From NCBI RefSeq assembly GCF_001434935.1, contig NZ_AZEG01000003.1, positions 1 to 64,000 of the forward strand: a DNA stretch of 64,000 bases, written 5' to 3'. Positions within the stretch are counted from its first letter, which is position 1, and each line of letters begins with the position of its first letter. Source of the DNA: Liquorilactobacillus uvarum DSM 19971 (GTDB lineage: Bacteria > Bacillota > Bacilli > Lactobacillales > Lactobacillaceae). Below the pieces are notes generated by a model that was given only the letters and a program-made list of their open reading frames with translations, ran no database searches and had not been told where the DNA came from. Shown here piece after piece: positions 46,347-55,531 of the stretch. The translations under genes were made by a program, and so were the position numbers.

Positions 46347-48299
46347 GTGGTAAAAATTAAAGTTACATTTCCAGATGGAGCAATCAAAGAATTTGACAAA
46401 GGAATTACGACTGAGGCAATTGCTAAAACTATCAGTACGAGTCTTGCAAAAAAGGCTGTTGCAGGAAATTTTAATGATCAGTTGATTGATTATCAGCAAG
46501 GTTTGGTTGAAGATGGGACACTAAAAATTATTACTAAAGATTCTCCAGAAGGACTACAGGTTTTGTGGCAAACGGGTGCTATTCTATTAGCGAGTGCATT
46601 ATCTGAATTGTATCCTAAAATGCATTTTGGCGAAGGAAAAACAACAGAACATGGTTTTTACTTTGATACAGATAATGTTGATGGTCAGGTAGCTGAAACA
46701 GAATTTGAAAAAATTTCACAAAAAATGAAAGAATTTGTGAAAGCAAATATGACAATTGAATATAAGGTTCTTAGTGAGCAGGAAGCTCTGAAGGCAATTG
46801 ATGGCGATCCTTATCGCATGGAGTTGGTTAAAAAAATAGCGGCGGAAAATAATGGTCAGGTAGCCGTACATGTACTTGGAAACTTTGTTGATGTTTCAAG
46901 TGGTGCAAAATTAGCTGCCACAAAAGGGGTTAAGATCTTTCAATTACTTTCCGTTGCTGGTGCTTATTGGAAAGGTGTTTCAAGCAATCCAATGCTTCAG
47001 CGTGTTTACGGTACTTCTTTCTTCAAGCAAAAGGACTTGGAAGCAGAATTGAAACGTCGTCAAGAAGCACGTGAACGTGATCACCGTGTTATTGGCAATG
47101 ATTTGGATTTGTTTTTTGTTGATCCTAAGGTCGGTGCTGGCCTGCCTTACTGGATGCCCAAGGGAGCTACGATCAGAAGAACAATTGAGCGATATATTAT
47201 CGACAAGGAGGTTTCACGCGGATATGAACATGTCTACACACCGATTCTTGCAAATCTAGATTTATATAAGCAGTCTGGACATTGGGATCATTATCGTGAG
47301 GATATGTTTCCACCAATGGACATGGGGGATGGGGAAATGCTTGAATTACGCCCGATGAATTGTCCATCACATATTCAGATATATAATCGGCATATCCGAT
47401 CATATCGTGATCTTCCACTTCGAATTGCAGAATTAGGTATGATGCATCGTTATGAAAAATCTGGTGCTTTGACAGGATTGTCTCGTGTGCGTGAAATGAC
47501 TTTAAATGATGGACACACTTTTGTTACACCAGACCAAATTGAAGAGGAATTCAAACAAACGCTTCAATTGATGGTCTCAGTGTACAGTGATTTTGATATC
47601 ACTGATTATCGTTTCAGGCTTAGCTATCGTGATCCAAAGAATACTCATAAGTATTTTGATGATGATGAAATGTGGGAAAAGTCCCAAAAAATGTTGAAAG
47701 CTGCAATGGATGATCTTGGACTAGATTACTATGAAGCTGAAGGAGAAGCTGCTTTCTATGGTCCTAAGTTGGATGTTCAGACCAAAACTGCACTTGGCGG
47801 AGAAGAAACTCTTTCAACTATTCAATTAGATTTCTTATTGCCTGAAAAATTTGATTTACATTATATTGGTGCTGATGGAGAAGAGCATCGACCAGTTATG
47901 ATTCATCGGGGGATTGTCTCAACGATGGAACGCTTTACAGCGTACTTAACAGAAATGTACAAAGGTGCATTTCCAACTTGGTTGGCTCCGCAGCAAGTTA
48001 CAGTTATTCCTGTCAAGAATGATCTGCATTTGGGCTATTGCGAACAGTTACGTGATCGTCTAGTTGCAAATGGTGTCAGAGTTAACATTGATGAGAGAAA
48101 TGAAAAGATGGGTTATAAAGTAAGGCAAGCACAAGTTAACAAAATTCCTTATATTTTGGTAGTTGGCGATAAAGAAGTAGCCGAAAAGGGCGTTTCTGTT
48201 CGCCGTTATGGGCAAGATAATAGTAAGGAAGTAAAGATCGAGGACTTTGTGAATGAAATTCTTGCTGATATATCAAGCTATAGCCGGGAAGTAAAATAA
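46347..48299 (+). CDS. thrS: Threonyl-tRNA synthetase
   Basis: This class II synthetase charges tRNA-Thr. The 650-residue product shows an N-terminal TGS domain (about 1-62), an editing domain (about 65-230), a catalytic core with zinc ligand Cys in RPMNCPSH, and an anticodon-binding domain from about 540. The start is GTG 46347 with GGAGG 8 bases upstream. It is controlled by the T-box leader just upstream. A normal length suggests editing is retained. Confidence 0.97.
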   Translation: MVKIKVTFPDGAIKEFDKGITTEAIAKTISTSLAKKAVAGNFNDQLIDYQQGLVEDGTLKIITKDSPEGLQVLWQTGAILLASALSELYPKMHFGEGKTTEHGFYFDTDNVDGQVAETEFEKISQKMKEFVKANMTIEYKVLSEQEALKAIDGDPYRMELVKKIAAENNGQVAVHVLGNFVDVSSGAKLAATKGVKIFQLLSVAGAYWKGVSSNPMLQRVYGTSFFKQKDLEAELKRRQEARERDHRVIGNDLDLFFVDPKVGAGLPYWMPKGATIRRTIERYIIDKEVSRGYEHVYTPILANLDLYKQSGHWDHYREDMFPPMDMGDGEMLELRPMNCPSHIQIYNRHIRSYRDLPLRIAELGMMHRYEKSGALTGLSRVREMTLNDGHTFVTPDQIEEEFKQTLQLMVSVYSDFDITDYRFRLSYRDPKNTHKYFDDDEMWEKSQKMLKAAMDDLGLDYYEAEGEAAFYGPKLDVQTKTALGGEETLSTIQLDFLLPEKFDLHYIGADGEEHRPVMIHRGIVSTMERFTAYLTEMYKGAFPTWLAPQQVTVIPVKNDLHLGYCEQLRDRLVANGVRVNIDERNEKMGYKVRQAQVNKIPYILVVGDKEVAEKGVSVRRYGQDNSKEVKIEDFVNEILADISSYSREVK

Positions 48300-48329
48300 A
48301 ATTTAAATGAATAGTTTTGAATTATAAAC

Positions 48330-48359
48330 TTGACTTTGTGTAACCTTTGGTGGTAATAT
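48330..48359 (+). promoter_or_regulatory. Promoter of the infC-rpmI-rplT operon
   Basis: TTGACT (48330-48335) and TAATAT (48354-48359) are 18 bp apart, placing transcription start just before the L20 leader. Confidence 0.55.
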
Positions 48360-48369
48360 AATAAAAGTT

Positions 48370-48509
48370 GAGAAAAAAGCAGAAGCACCCGCTTCTCGCC
48401 TTGCGAACATTTTAGTTCCCGGGCACTTATATAATAGGTTTCGGATTGAACGAAGTGAAGAAAGCGGGAGGCTTAGCAATAAGTTTCCCGTTTTTTCTGC
48501 ATTTTCTCT
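48370..48509 (+). promoter_or_regulatory. L20 autoregulatory leader of infC-rpmI-rplT
   Basis: A 140-base leader closes on itself (GAGAAAA...CAGA at 48370-48384 with TCTGCATTTTCTC at 48496-48508). It ends in a terminator GCGGGA..CTTA-GCAA-TAAG..TCCCGT plus Ts (48464-48496). In Firmicutes this location carries the ribosomal protein L20 leader, where excess L20 promotes termination before infC. The internal ACCCGCTTCTCGCC stretch can also pair with the terminator arm GCGGGA, giving the antiterminated form. Confidence 0.85.
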
Positions 48510-48533
48510 GATTATATTTGGAGGTGAAACACC

Positions 48534-49049
48534 ATAGCAGTTGATAAAATGGTAAATGAAGGTATTCGAGCACGTGAAGTGCGTCTGATTGCTAGTGATG
48601 GCTCTCAGCTTGGTGTTAAGTCCAAGCAGGAAGCTTTGCGCTTAGCTGAACAGTCAAATTTGGATCTAGTTTTAGTTGCACCGAAAGCAAAACCGCCAGT
48701 TGCCAGAGTCATGGATTATGGGAAATATCGTTTCGAGTTGCAGAAAAAGCAGCGCGAAGCAAGAAAGAAACAAAAAGTCATTAATGTTAAAGAAGTTCGG
48801 TTAAGTCCAACAATTGATACTAATGATTTCAATACTAAAATGAAAAATGCACGTAAGTTTCTTTCTAAAGGGGACAAGGTTAAGGTATCTATTCGATTTA
48901 AGGGTCGTGCAATCACGCATAAAGAGATTGGTTACGATGTTTTAAATCGGTTCTCAAAAGCAACTAATGATATTGCAACGGTTGAATCAAGAGCTAAAAT
49001 GGATGGTCGTAGCATGTTTTTAATGTTAGCGCCTAAAGCTGAAAAATAG
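48534..49049 (+). CDS. infC: Translation initiation factor IF-3 (AUA start)
   Basis: IF3 prevents premature 50S joining and checks the start codon. The 171-residue product contains [32 protein letters not shown] and the C-terminal domain with [17 protein letters not shown]. The first in-frame ATG (48549) is 24 bases from the only good ribosome-binding site, GGAGGTG (48520-48526). An in-frame ATA (48534) is spaced at 7-9 bases and the frame is closed by TGA at 48525. IF3 genes commonly use a rare AUU-type start to autoregulate. AUA therefore looks like the true start. Confidence 0.93.
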   Translation: MAVDKMVNEGIRAREVRLIASDGSQLGVKSKQEALRLAEQSNLDLVLVAPKAKPPVARVMDYGKYRFELQKKQREARKKQKVINVKEVRLSPTIDTNDFNTKMKNARKFLSKGDKVKVSIRFKGRAITHKEIGYDVLNRFSKATNDIATVESRAKMDGRSMFLMLAPKAEK

Positions 49050-49078
49050 GCTTTATAACATAGGAGGAAGAAAGTATT

Positions 49079-49279
49079 ATGCCAAAACAAAAAACACATC
49101 GCGCTTCAGTAAAACGTTTCAAAAGAACAGGAAATGGTGGTTTAAAGCGTTCAAATGCTTTTACTAGTCATCGTTTCCACGGAAAAACGAAGAAACAACG
49201 TCGCCAATTGCGTAAAGCATCGATGGTGTCTTCTTCTGATATGAAACGAATCAAACAAATGCTTTCACAAGTTAAGTAA
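49079..49279 (+). CDS. rpmI: Ribosomal protein L35 (bL35)
   Basis: A 66-residue, Lys/Arg-rich 50S protein ([20 protein letters not shown]; later [16 protein letters not shown]). It has standard length and lies in the conserved infC-rpmI-rplT order. AGGAGGAAG lies before ATG. The gap to rplT is 162 bases, longer than usual, and contains a folded element (49320-49420). Confidence 0.97.
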   Translation: MPKQKTHRASVKRFKRTGNGGLKRSNAFTSHRFHGKTKKQRRQLRKASMVSSSDMKRIKQMLSQVK

Positions 49280-49320
49280 TCAATGCATTTTTCGTTTTTT
49301 ATTGTTTAACAAATTAAAAT

Positions 49321-49420
49321 AAGATCACGTATGTGACCAGTAATATATCTTGTAAAAGAGATATGTGTTCTAAGGGCAAATTCGTTTATTGCGAATAATA
49401 TTTCAATTGATACCCTTAGA
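49321..49420 (+). promoter_or_regulatory. Folded leader between rpmI and rplT
   Basis: TCTAAGGG (49369-49376) pairs with CCCTTAGA (49413-49420), enclosing an inner stem TTCG/CGAA (49381-49384 with 49392-49395). Upstream is a GATCAC/GTGACC near-palindrome (49323-49337). The outer stem ends 10 bases before the AGGAGG of rplT. It could tune L20 translation; this is inferred from pairing alone. Confidence 0.4.
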
Positions 49421-49441
49421 CTAACTTAAGGAGGAATTTTC

Positions 49442-49801
49442 ATGCCACGTGTTAAAGGTGGAACAGTTACACGCCAACGTCGTAAAAAAATGATCAAATT
49501 AGCAAAGGGATATCGTGGATCAAAGCATATCCAATTTAAAGTTGCTAAGCAACAAGTTATGAAATCTTACCAATATGCATTTCGTGATCGTCGTAAGACT
49601 AAGACTAATTTCCGTAAATTATGGATTGCTCGTATCAATGCTGCTGCCCGCAACAATGATATCAGTTATAGCAAGTTGATGCATGGTTTGAAACTAGCAG
49701 AAGTTGAAGTAAATCGTAAAATGCTAGCAGACTTGGCTATTAATGACAGTGCTGCTTTCACTTCTATTGTTGAAGAAGCAAAGAAAGCTTTAGCTAAATA
49801 A
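49442..49801 (+). CDS. rplT: Ribosomal protein L20 (bL20)
   Basis: A 119-residue assembly-initiator protein of the 50S subunit ([38 protein letters not shown]). In this operon L20 also acts as the repressor that binds the leader upstream of infC. Length and sequence are standard. A terminator at 49823 ends the operon. Confidence 0.97.
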   Translation: MPRVKGGTVTRQRRKKMIKLAKGYRGSKHIQFKVAKQQVMKSYQYAFRDRRKTKTNFRKLWIARINAAARNNDISYSKLMHGLKLAEVEVNRKMLADLAINDSAAFTSIVEEAKKALAK

Positions 49802-49822
49802 TCAACGTAAGCAAGAAGAGAG

Positions 49823-49852
49823 AGTCTAGGACAAATTTGTTCTAGACTTTTG
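49823..49852 (+). terminator. Terminator after rplT
   Basis: AGTCTAGGACAA and TTGTTCTAGACT pair (one mismatch) and are followed by TTTTG. It closes the infC operon. Confidence 0.82.
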
Positions 49853-49960
49853 TTATATCTAGGTAATTTTGTTGTATAAACAGTAGCAATTATAATTTTT
49901 GCGTAACTTGATGAAAGTAGCATATAATAAATAAGTTAAGAAAAAGTAGGAGTGTGTTAT

Positions 49961-50494
49961 ATGTTTACACGTTTCAAGCCAACCTGGATGCTTGAATCAA
50001 TTTATGATTTGACACCAGGTGATTTAAGAAAGAATGGAATCAAGGTCATTTTAACAGATTTAGACAACACTCTGATTGCATGGAATAATCCTGGCGGAAC
50101 GCCTGAATTAAAAAAATGGTTAGAGATAATGCAGGCAGAGTCAATTCCAGTGATTGTCGTGTCTAATAATAGTAAGAAACGCGTTGCTAAGGCTGTATCA
50201 CCGCTAAAACTTGCTTTTGTTTCACGAGCATTAAAACCCTTTTCACGTGGAATAAATGAAGCAAAACAAAAATTCAAACTAAAAAATAGTGAATTAGTTT
50301 TAGTAGGCGATCAACTCATGACAGATGTTGCTGCTGCTAACTCAGCTGGGATCAAAAGTATCCTAGTTAAACCAATTATTGAAACAGACGCATGGAATAC
50401 TAAAATAAATCGTTTTTTTGAAAAAATGATAAAAAAAAGTTTAATAAAAAATAATGTTATTTCATCAACATGGGGGCATTCATTAGATGACTAA
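49961..50494 (+). CDS. yqeG: YqeG-family HAD phosphatase
   Basis: A 177-residue HAD-superfamily (class IIIA) phosphatase with the motif I pattern LTDLDNTLIAWN (about 28-39) and motif III/IV LVGDQLMTDVAAANSAGI. Substrate is unknown; some relatives act on phosphatidylglycerophosphate. ATG 49961 is preceded by TAGGAG at 8 bases; the GTG at 49952 overlaps it. It leads the yqeG-yqeH cluster and overlaps yqeH by 8 bases. Confidence 0.92.
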   Translation: MFTRFKPTWMLESIYDLTPGDLRKNGIKVILTDLDNTLIAWNNPGGTPELKKWLEIMQAESIPVIVVSNNSKKRVAKAVSPLKLAFVSRALKPFSRGINEAKQKFKLKNSELVLVGDQLMTDVAAANSAGIKSILVKPIIETDAWNTKINRFFEKMIKKSLIKNNVISSTWGHSLDD

Positions 50495-51605
50495 AGAGAA
50501 CGAAGAACTGTATTGTATTGGTTGTGGGGCATTGATTCAGAGCTCCAATCCTGAAGGAGTTGGATATGTTCCGGCTTCGGCAGTTCAAAAAAGGGATGAA
50601 GATGAAGATCTGTATTGTAGACGCTGTTTTAGACTGCGGCATTATAATGAAGTGTCCGATGTGGCATTAACAGACGATGATTTTTTAAAAATCCTGACAC
50701 AAATTGGTGAAACAGATTCGTTAATAGTTAATGTTGTTGATATTTTTGATTTTAGTGGATCGATTATACCGGGGCTTCAACGTTTTGTAGGTGATAATCC
50801 CATTTTAATTGTTGGTAATAAAGAGGATCTGTTACCAAAGTCTCTAAAAAGATCCAAGTTGCGGGATTGGATTAGGCAAAATGCCAACATGCAAGGTCTT
50901 CGACCAATTGATGTTGCATTGGTAAGTGCCAAAAAAAATCACATGATAGATTCTTTATTAAGATTGATTGACAAGCACCGAAATGGTCGTGATGTTTATG
51001 TGGTAGGTGTTACCAATGTTGGAAAGTCAACACTTATCAACCAGGTTATCAAGCAAAAAACTGGAATTGACGAGTTGATTACAACTTCTCGTTTTCCTGG
51101 AACAACGCTTGATAAGATCGAGATCCCTCTAGATGATGAACATTCTCTAATTGATACTCCTGGAGTCATTCATCAGCAGCAAATGGCGCATTTTCTTTCA
51201 GGCAAAGAGCTGAATATTGCTGTACCACAAAAAGAAATCAAACCTAAAGTTTATCAACTGGGATCAGGACAGACACTTTTCCTAGGCGCTTTAGCTCGTT
51301 TTGACTATTTGGGCGGAGAAAAAAAGGGTGTCGTGGTATATGTTGATAATAATTTGATGATCCATCGAACGAAAACAAGTAATGCTGACACTTTTTATGA
51401 AAAACATGCCGGTGAATTATTGCAGCCGCCGATTGCTGAAAATATTGAGAAATTACCCAAACTTGTCCGTTTCGAATTTAAAGCAACTCAAAAAAGTGAT
51501 CTTGTTTTTTCAGGATTAGGCTGGATAACTGTTAATGCGGATACGATTATTGCAGGATGGGCACCCCAAGGAGTTGCAGTTACGTTACGAAGAGCAATGA
51601 TTTAA
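50487..51605 (+). CDS. yqeH: Ribosome-assembly GTPase YqeH
   Basis: A circularly permuted GTPase needed for 30S assembly. The 372-residue protein has a zinc finger (CIGCGALIQ at 8-16 and CRRCF about 42-46). The G4 motif VGNKEDLL precedes G1 GVTNVGKSTLIN (about 172-183) and G3 DTPG, the permuted order. A C-terminal RNA-binding region follows. It overlaps yqeG and is followed by yhbY after 15 bases. Confidence 0.95.
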   Translation: MTKENEELYCIGCGALIQSSNPEGVGYVPASAVQKRDEDEDLYCRRCFRLRHYNEVSDVALTDDDFLKILTQIGETDSLIVNVVDIFDFSGSIIPGLQRFVGDNPILIVGNKEDLLPKSLKRSKLRDWIRQNANMQGLRPIDVALVSAKKNHMIDSLLRLIDKHRNGRDVYVVGVTNVGKSTLINQVIKQKTGIDELITTSRFPGTTLDKIEIPLDDEHSLIDTPGVIHQQQMAHFLSGKELNIAVPQKEIKPKVYQLGSGQTLFLGALARFDYLGGEKKGVVVYVDNNLMIHRTKTSNADTFYEKHAGELLQPPIAENIEKLPKLVRFEFKATQKSDLVFSGLGWITVNADTIIAGWAPQGVAVTLRRAMI

Positions 51606-51620
51606 ATTATGGAGGAAATC

Positions 51621-51932
51621 ATGTCATTAACTGGTAAACAAAAACGTTTTTTAAGAACTCAGGCTCATTCAATGAAGCCTCTTTTTCAAATTGGAAAAGT
51701 AGGCTTGAATACTGTTTGGATTAAAGAAGTCAAAAATGCTTTGAACAAGCGCGAATTAATAAAGATCAATCTTTTACAGAATGCTCCATCAGATACTAGT
51801 GAAGTACGTGAGTATCTAGAAACAAAAACAGATTTTCAAGTTGTTCAAGAAATAGGACATATTTTGGTTCTTTACCGGCAGGCAGACAGCGAAAAAAATC
51901 GCGATATCTCAATTAAGCTAAAGGAATTATAA
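51621..51932 (+). CDS. yhbY: CRM-domain RNA-binding protein YhbY/YqeI
   Basis: A 103-residue CRM domain protein (LTGKQKRFLRTQAHSMKPL and later FQIGKVGLNTVW) that associates with pre-50S or other rRNA during assembly. ATG 51621 is 5 bases after GGAGG; the ATG at 51609 lies before that site and is rejected. Unlike B. subtilis, no aroE gene separates it from yqeH. Confidence 0.93.
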   Translation: MSLTGKQKRFLRTQAHSMKPLFQIGKVGLNTVWIKEVKNALNKRELIKINLLQNAPSDTSEVREYLETKTDFQVVQEIGHILVLYRQADSEKNRDISIKLKEL

Positions 51933-51953
51933 GCAAATGCGGAGGTGTGAAAA

Positions 51954-52589
51954 GTGACTGTGCAAACGGTGAAAGACCCGCAAGTCTTGACCATGTCAAA
52001 AACTGATTTTAATGAAAATAAAAAAAGAATTGGGATTCTGGGGGGAACCTTCAATCCACCTCACATGGGACATTTAATTATTGCAGAGCAGGTTGCCGAT
52101 CAGCTGGGTTTGGAACGTATACTTTTTATGCCAGATGCTAAACCGCCTCATGTGGATCATAAGGGTTCGATTGATGCAATTGAGCGTGAGCGGATGGTTG
52201 CATTAAGTATAGAGGGAAATGCTCTTTTTCAGATGGAAGAATGCGAACTAGAGCGTGGAGGAATAAGCTATACTTATGATAGTGTTAAATTTTTAAAAAA
52301 ATGTCACCCAGATTACGAATTATATTTTATCATTGGCGGAGATATGGTTGCTTATCTGCCTAAGTGGCATAAAATTGACCAATTGGTTAAAATGGTACAT
52401 TTTGTGGGGGTTGCCCGGGAAGGTTATCCCCAGAATAGCCCATATCCAATTACATGGGTTGATATCCCTTTGATCAACATCAGTTCAACTTTAATTCGGC
52501 AAAAATTAAGTCAGCATTGCTCAATCAAATATCTGGTACCTGCTGCTGTTGAGAAATACATTTACGAAAGGGGACTTTACGGTGTTTGA
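51954..52589 (+). CDS. nadD: Nicotinate-nucleotide adenylyltransferase
   Basis: NadD adenylates NaMN to NaAD in NAD synthesis. The 211-residue protein has an unusually long N-terminal lead of about 25 residues before the nucleotidyltransferase motif GILGGTFNPPHMGH (HxGH), with VDIPLINISSTLIRQ near the end. GTG 51954 is spaced well from GGAGGTG. An internal ATG at 51993 could give a shorter form, but has no ribosome-binding site. It overlaps yqeK by 8 bases. Confidence 0.95.
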   Translation: MTVQTVKDPQVLTMSKTDFNENKKRIGILGGTFNPPHMGHLIIAEQVADQLGLERILFMPDAKPPHVDHKGSIDAIERERMVALSIEGNALFQMEECELERGGISYTYDSVKFLKKCHPDYELYFIIGGDMVAYLPKWHKIDQLVKMVHFVGVAREGYPQNSPYPITWVDIPLINISSTLIRQKLSQHCSIKYLVPAAVEKYIYERGLYGV

Positions 52590-53181
52590 TTTGAAGTATC
52601 GCAAAGATTATTTTGCTGGAAGCAGAGATGAGCTGTGTGCTAAAATTCAGCAGAGTGTAAGTACAAAACGCTATCAGCACATTTTAGGAGTTGAACAGGC
52701 AGCTGTTCAACTTGCACAAGAAAATAATGTTGATGTTGAAAAGGCGAGTATTTCAGGTTTAGTTCATGATTATGCTAAAGAACGAAGTACTGAGGAATTC
52801 AAAAGAGTAATTGAAAAAAAGCATTTAGATCCCGATTTACTGAAATGGAATAATTTTATATGGCACGGAGTCGTAGGTGCTGAGATTATTGCAGATGAAC
52901 TTAAGATAGATGATGAAGAGATATTGAATGCTGTCAGACGTCACACAGTTGGTTCTGCAGTAATGACTCAATTAGATAAAGTAGTTTATGTTGCTGATTT
53001 TATTGAGAAGGGACGTGTATTTCCTGATGTAGATGTTGCACGTACGATTGCGTTTAACAATCTGGATCAGGCAGTTGCTTTTGAAACTAAACATACCCTG
53101 CAATATTTGTTGGCTGCAAACAAGACGATTTATCCTGTAGCTATTGAAACTTATAATCGCTGGGTAGTCGCAGTAAATTAA
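52582..53181 (+). CDS. yqeK: HD-domain Ap4A hydrolase YqeK
   Basis: A 199-residue HD phosphohydrolase. The metal-binding pattern includes YQHILGVEQAAVQLA and ISGLVHDYAKE (the HD), then HGVVGAEI. YqeK family members hydrolyse diadenosine tetraphosphate symmetrically. GTG 52582 follows AAAGGGG by about 8 bases and overlaps nadD. An upstream TTG at 52549 has no such site. NadD and YqeK are often neighbours or fused. Confidence 0.93.
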   Translation: MFDLKYRKDYFAGSRDELCAKIQQSVSTKRYQHILGVEQAAVQLAQENNVDVEKASISGLVHDYAKERSTEEFKRVIEKKHLDPDLLKWNNFIWHGVVGAEIIADELKIDDEEILNAVRRHTVGSAVMTQLDKVVYVADFIEKGRVFPDVDVARTIAFNNLDQAVAFETKHTLQYLLAANKTIYPVAIETYNRWVVAVN

Positions 53182-53191
53182 GGAGAATTAG

Positions 53192-53548
53192 ATGAATAGC
53201 AAAGATATTTTAAAGGTAGTTGTTGAAGCAGCAGATAGTAAAATGGCTGAAGATGTTGTTGCACTTGATGTTCAAAAGATAAGTTATGTGGCCGATTATT
53301 TTGTGATTATGCAGGCCGATTCAGAACGTCAGGTAAAAGCAATTGCCGATACGATTGAAGAAAAAGCCGAGGAAAATGGAGTTACGATTAAGCAAATTGA
53401 AGGAAAAAATAGTGGGACATGGATATTGATAGACCTGTCCGATGTTATTGTACATGTTTTTAAAACAGAAACACGGCATTTTTACAATTTAGAGAAGCTT
53501 TGGTCAGAAGCACCGCTTGTTAACCTCACTGATTGGATAACGGATTAA
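53192..53548 (+). CDS. rsfS: Ribosome silencing factor RsfS
   Basis: A 118-residue RsfS/YbeB/Iojap protein (VALDVQKISYVADYFVIM and later WILIDLSDVIVHVFKTETRHFYNLEKLW). It binds L14 and blocks 50S joining in nutrient-poor conditions. Length and the conserved C-terminal motif are normal. It is in the yqeK-rsfS-yqeM order seen in B. subtilis. Confidence 0.95.
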   Translation: MNSKDILKVVVEAADSKMAEDVVALDVQKISYVADYFVIMQADSERQVKAIADTIEEKAEENGVTIKQIEGKNSGTWILIDLSDVIVHVFKTETRHFYNLEKLWSEAPLVNLTDWITD

Positions 53549-53549
53549 G

Positions 53550-54290
53550 ATGATTTATACAACTTTTGCCCAATTATATGATGATTTAATGGAACCAGAA
53601 ATATACACACGCTGGTGTTCGTTAGTTGAAGAACAGGTTCCAATGATTTCGTCAGCTCAAATTCTTGATCTTGCATGTGGAACAGGAAGATTGGCTGTTT
53701 TATTTGCCAAAAAAGGCTACAATATTGCAGGTGCAGATTTGTCCACTGATATGCTGGCTTTGGCTGAAAAACGTGCAAGAGACGAAAAAGTTAAAGTTCC
53801 TTTGATTGAAACTGATATGCTCGATTTGAGTGAACTAGCAAAATTCGATGTTATCACTTGCTGTTTGGATTCTTTGTGTTATTTGGAGAATGAAGACGAT
53901 ATGCTGAAAGTTTTTAGTCAAGTGTATGAGCATTTGCAAAAGGGAGGGGACTTTATCTTTGATGTAATCTCTCCTTATCAGACAGATGTCGTTTATCCTG
54001 GTTATATGTACAATTATACAGACAATGAACAGGCCTTTATATGGCAGTCCTATAGTGGGGGAAAACCACATAGTGTCACTCATATTCTAAATTTTTTTGT
54101 GTATGATAAACAAAATAACGAATATGCACGCTTAAGTGAAACACATTATGAACGGACGTACACACTATCCAAATATTTGAAATTGTTGGATGCCGCAGGG
54201 TTTGAAAACGTAGAAAAATTTGGTGATTTTGGGAGCGCTGAGCTTTCTGAAACAACGGATAGATGGTTCTTTGTTTGCCATAAAGCATAG
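53550..54290 (+). CDS. yqeM: SAM-dependent methyltransferase YqeM
   Basis: A 246-residue class I methyltransferase with motif I LDLACGTGRLAVLFAKKG (about 42-59) and a following acidic loop GADLSTDML. The substrate is unknown. It starts one base after the rsfS stop and ends 13 bases before tmcAL. Confidence 0.9.
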   Translation: MIYTTFAQLYDDLMEPEIYTRWCSLVEEQVPMISSAQILDLACGTGRLAVLFAKKGYNIAGADLSTDMLALAEKRARDEKVKVPLIETDMLDLSELAKFDVITCCLDSLCYLENEDDMLKVFSQVYEHLQKGGDFIFDVISPYQTDVVYPGYMYNYTDNEQAFIWQSYSGGKPHSVTHILNFFVYDKQNNEYARLSETHYERTYTLSKYLKLLDAAGFENVEKFGDFGSAELSETTDRWFFVCHKA

Positions 54291-54303
54291 GGAGCGAAAT
54301 GTA

Positions 54304-55452
54304 GTGACAGTAATTGGAATAATTGCCGAATATAATCCTTTTCACAATGGACATCTCTATCAGATTAAGCAAGTGCGTGCTCAATTTTCTGATGCTACGA
54401 TCATTGTTGCTATGAGTGGAAACTTCTTGGAACGAGGGGAGCCGGCATGTGTTGATAAGTGGACACGTGCAAAGCAAGCTTTGTCAGCTAGTGTTGATCT
54501 AATTGTGGAATTACCGCTTGTTTTTTGTGTTCAGCCAGCCGATCGATTTGCGCTGGGAGCGATAAAAATTTTGAAGGAATTAGGTGTTCAGAAATTATTC
54601 TTCGGTGCAGAACATGCCACTTACAATTTTGATTTGATGGCGAAAAAAACATTGGATGTTCATGGAGATTTTGCTAAATATAATGAGTCTTTTGCAGCCG
54701 CATATCAGCGAGCAGTTCGTGAAAAATTAGGATATAGCGTTGACCAGCCCAATGATCTTTTGGGACTAGCATATGCAAAAGCAAATAGAAAATTAGGTTC
54801 TCCGTTTCAGCTGATGCCAATTCAGCGAGTGGTAGCTGGACATCATGATCTTTTTTTAAAGGAAAAAAAGCATATTGCTAGTGCATCCGCAATTAGAAAG
54901 CAACTTGAAATGCAAAGCAAGAAAGAAATAAAAAAATATGTTCCTGTTGTAACCTATGCTACTTTGGCTAATGAGAGAATAATTTCTTGGAAGAATTTTT
55001 GGCCGTTGTTACAATATCAAATCAAGACAAGCAGTTTAAAGAAAATAGGGCAACTATATGATGTTTCAGAGGGACTTGAATATCGAGTAAAGCAGCAGAT
55101 GGAGCGACTTCCTGAAAATGCAAAATTTGATGATTGGATCAAAGCGGTTAAATCAAAACGCTATACTTATACTCGTTTATCGCGCTTAGCAGTAATTATA
55201 CTCATACAGGTCACTCCTGAGGAAGTCAAACAGGTTGATGAGCATCCTTATATCAGACTGTTGGGCTTTAGTGGTAAAGGACGACTTCATTTGAATAAAA
55301 TAAAAAAGAACTGCAGTTATCCCATAATAACAAAGGTTGATAAAAATAATAAGGAAGGTCTTATGCGAGTTGATTATCGTGCAGGGACTGTATATTCCTT
55401 AATAAATGGTATGACGCAAGATTTGAGACAAGTTCCACTGCGTTTTGAATAA
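54304..55452 (+). CDS. tmcAL: tRNA(Met) cytidine acetate ligase TmcAL (YlbM)
   Basis: A 382-residue enzyme of the TmcAL family, which uses acetate and ATP to make N4-acetylcytidine at the wobble base of elongator tRNA-Met. The nucleotidyltransferase motif GIIAEYNPFHNGH is at the N-terminus. The start is GTG 54304, with GGAG 10 bases upstream. An upstream in-frame start at 54220 would lie within yqeM and lacks a ribosome-binding site. It is followed by yceD and rpmF, as in the B. subtilis ylbM-ylbN-rpmF locus. Confidence 0.93.
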   Translation: MTVIGIIAEYNPFHNGHLYQIKQVRAQFSDATIIVAMSGNFLERGEPACVDKWTRAKQALSASVDLIVELPLVFCVQPADRFALGAIKILKELGVQKLFFGAEHATYNFDLMAKKTLDVHGDFAKYNESFAAAYQRAVREKLGYSVDQPNDLLGLAYAKANRKLGSPFQLMPIQRVVAGHHDLFLKEKKHIASASAIRKQLEMQSKKEIKKYVPVVTYATLANERIISWKNFWPLLQYQIKTSSLKKIGQLYDVSEGLEYRVKQQMERLPENAKFDDWIKAVKSKRYTYTRLSRLAVIILIQVTPEEVKQVDEHPYIRLLGFSGKGRLHLNKIKKNCSYPIITKVDKNNKEGLMRVDYRAGTVYSLINGMTQDLRQVPLRFE

Positions 55453-55531
55453 GCAGCTGTCAAGGAATAAACGTTGACATTGGTTTGCGAGACAGGTATA
55501 ATTACGGTTGTTGTATTAGGAGGAGATTTGT

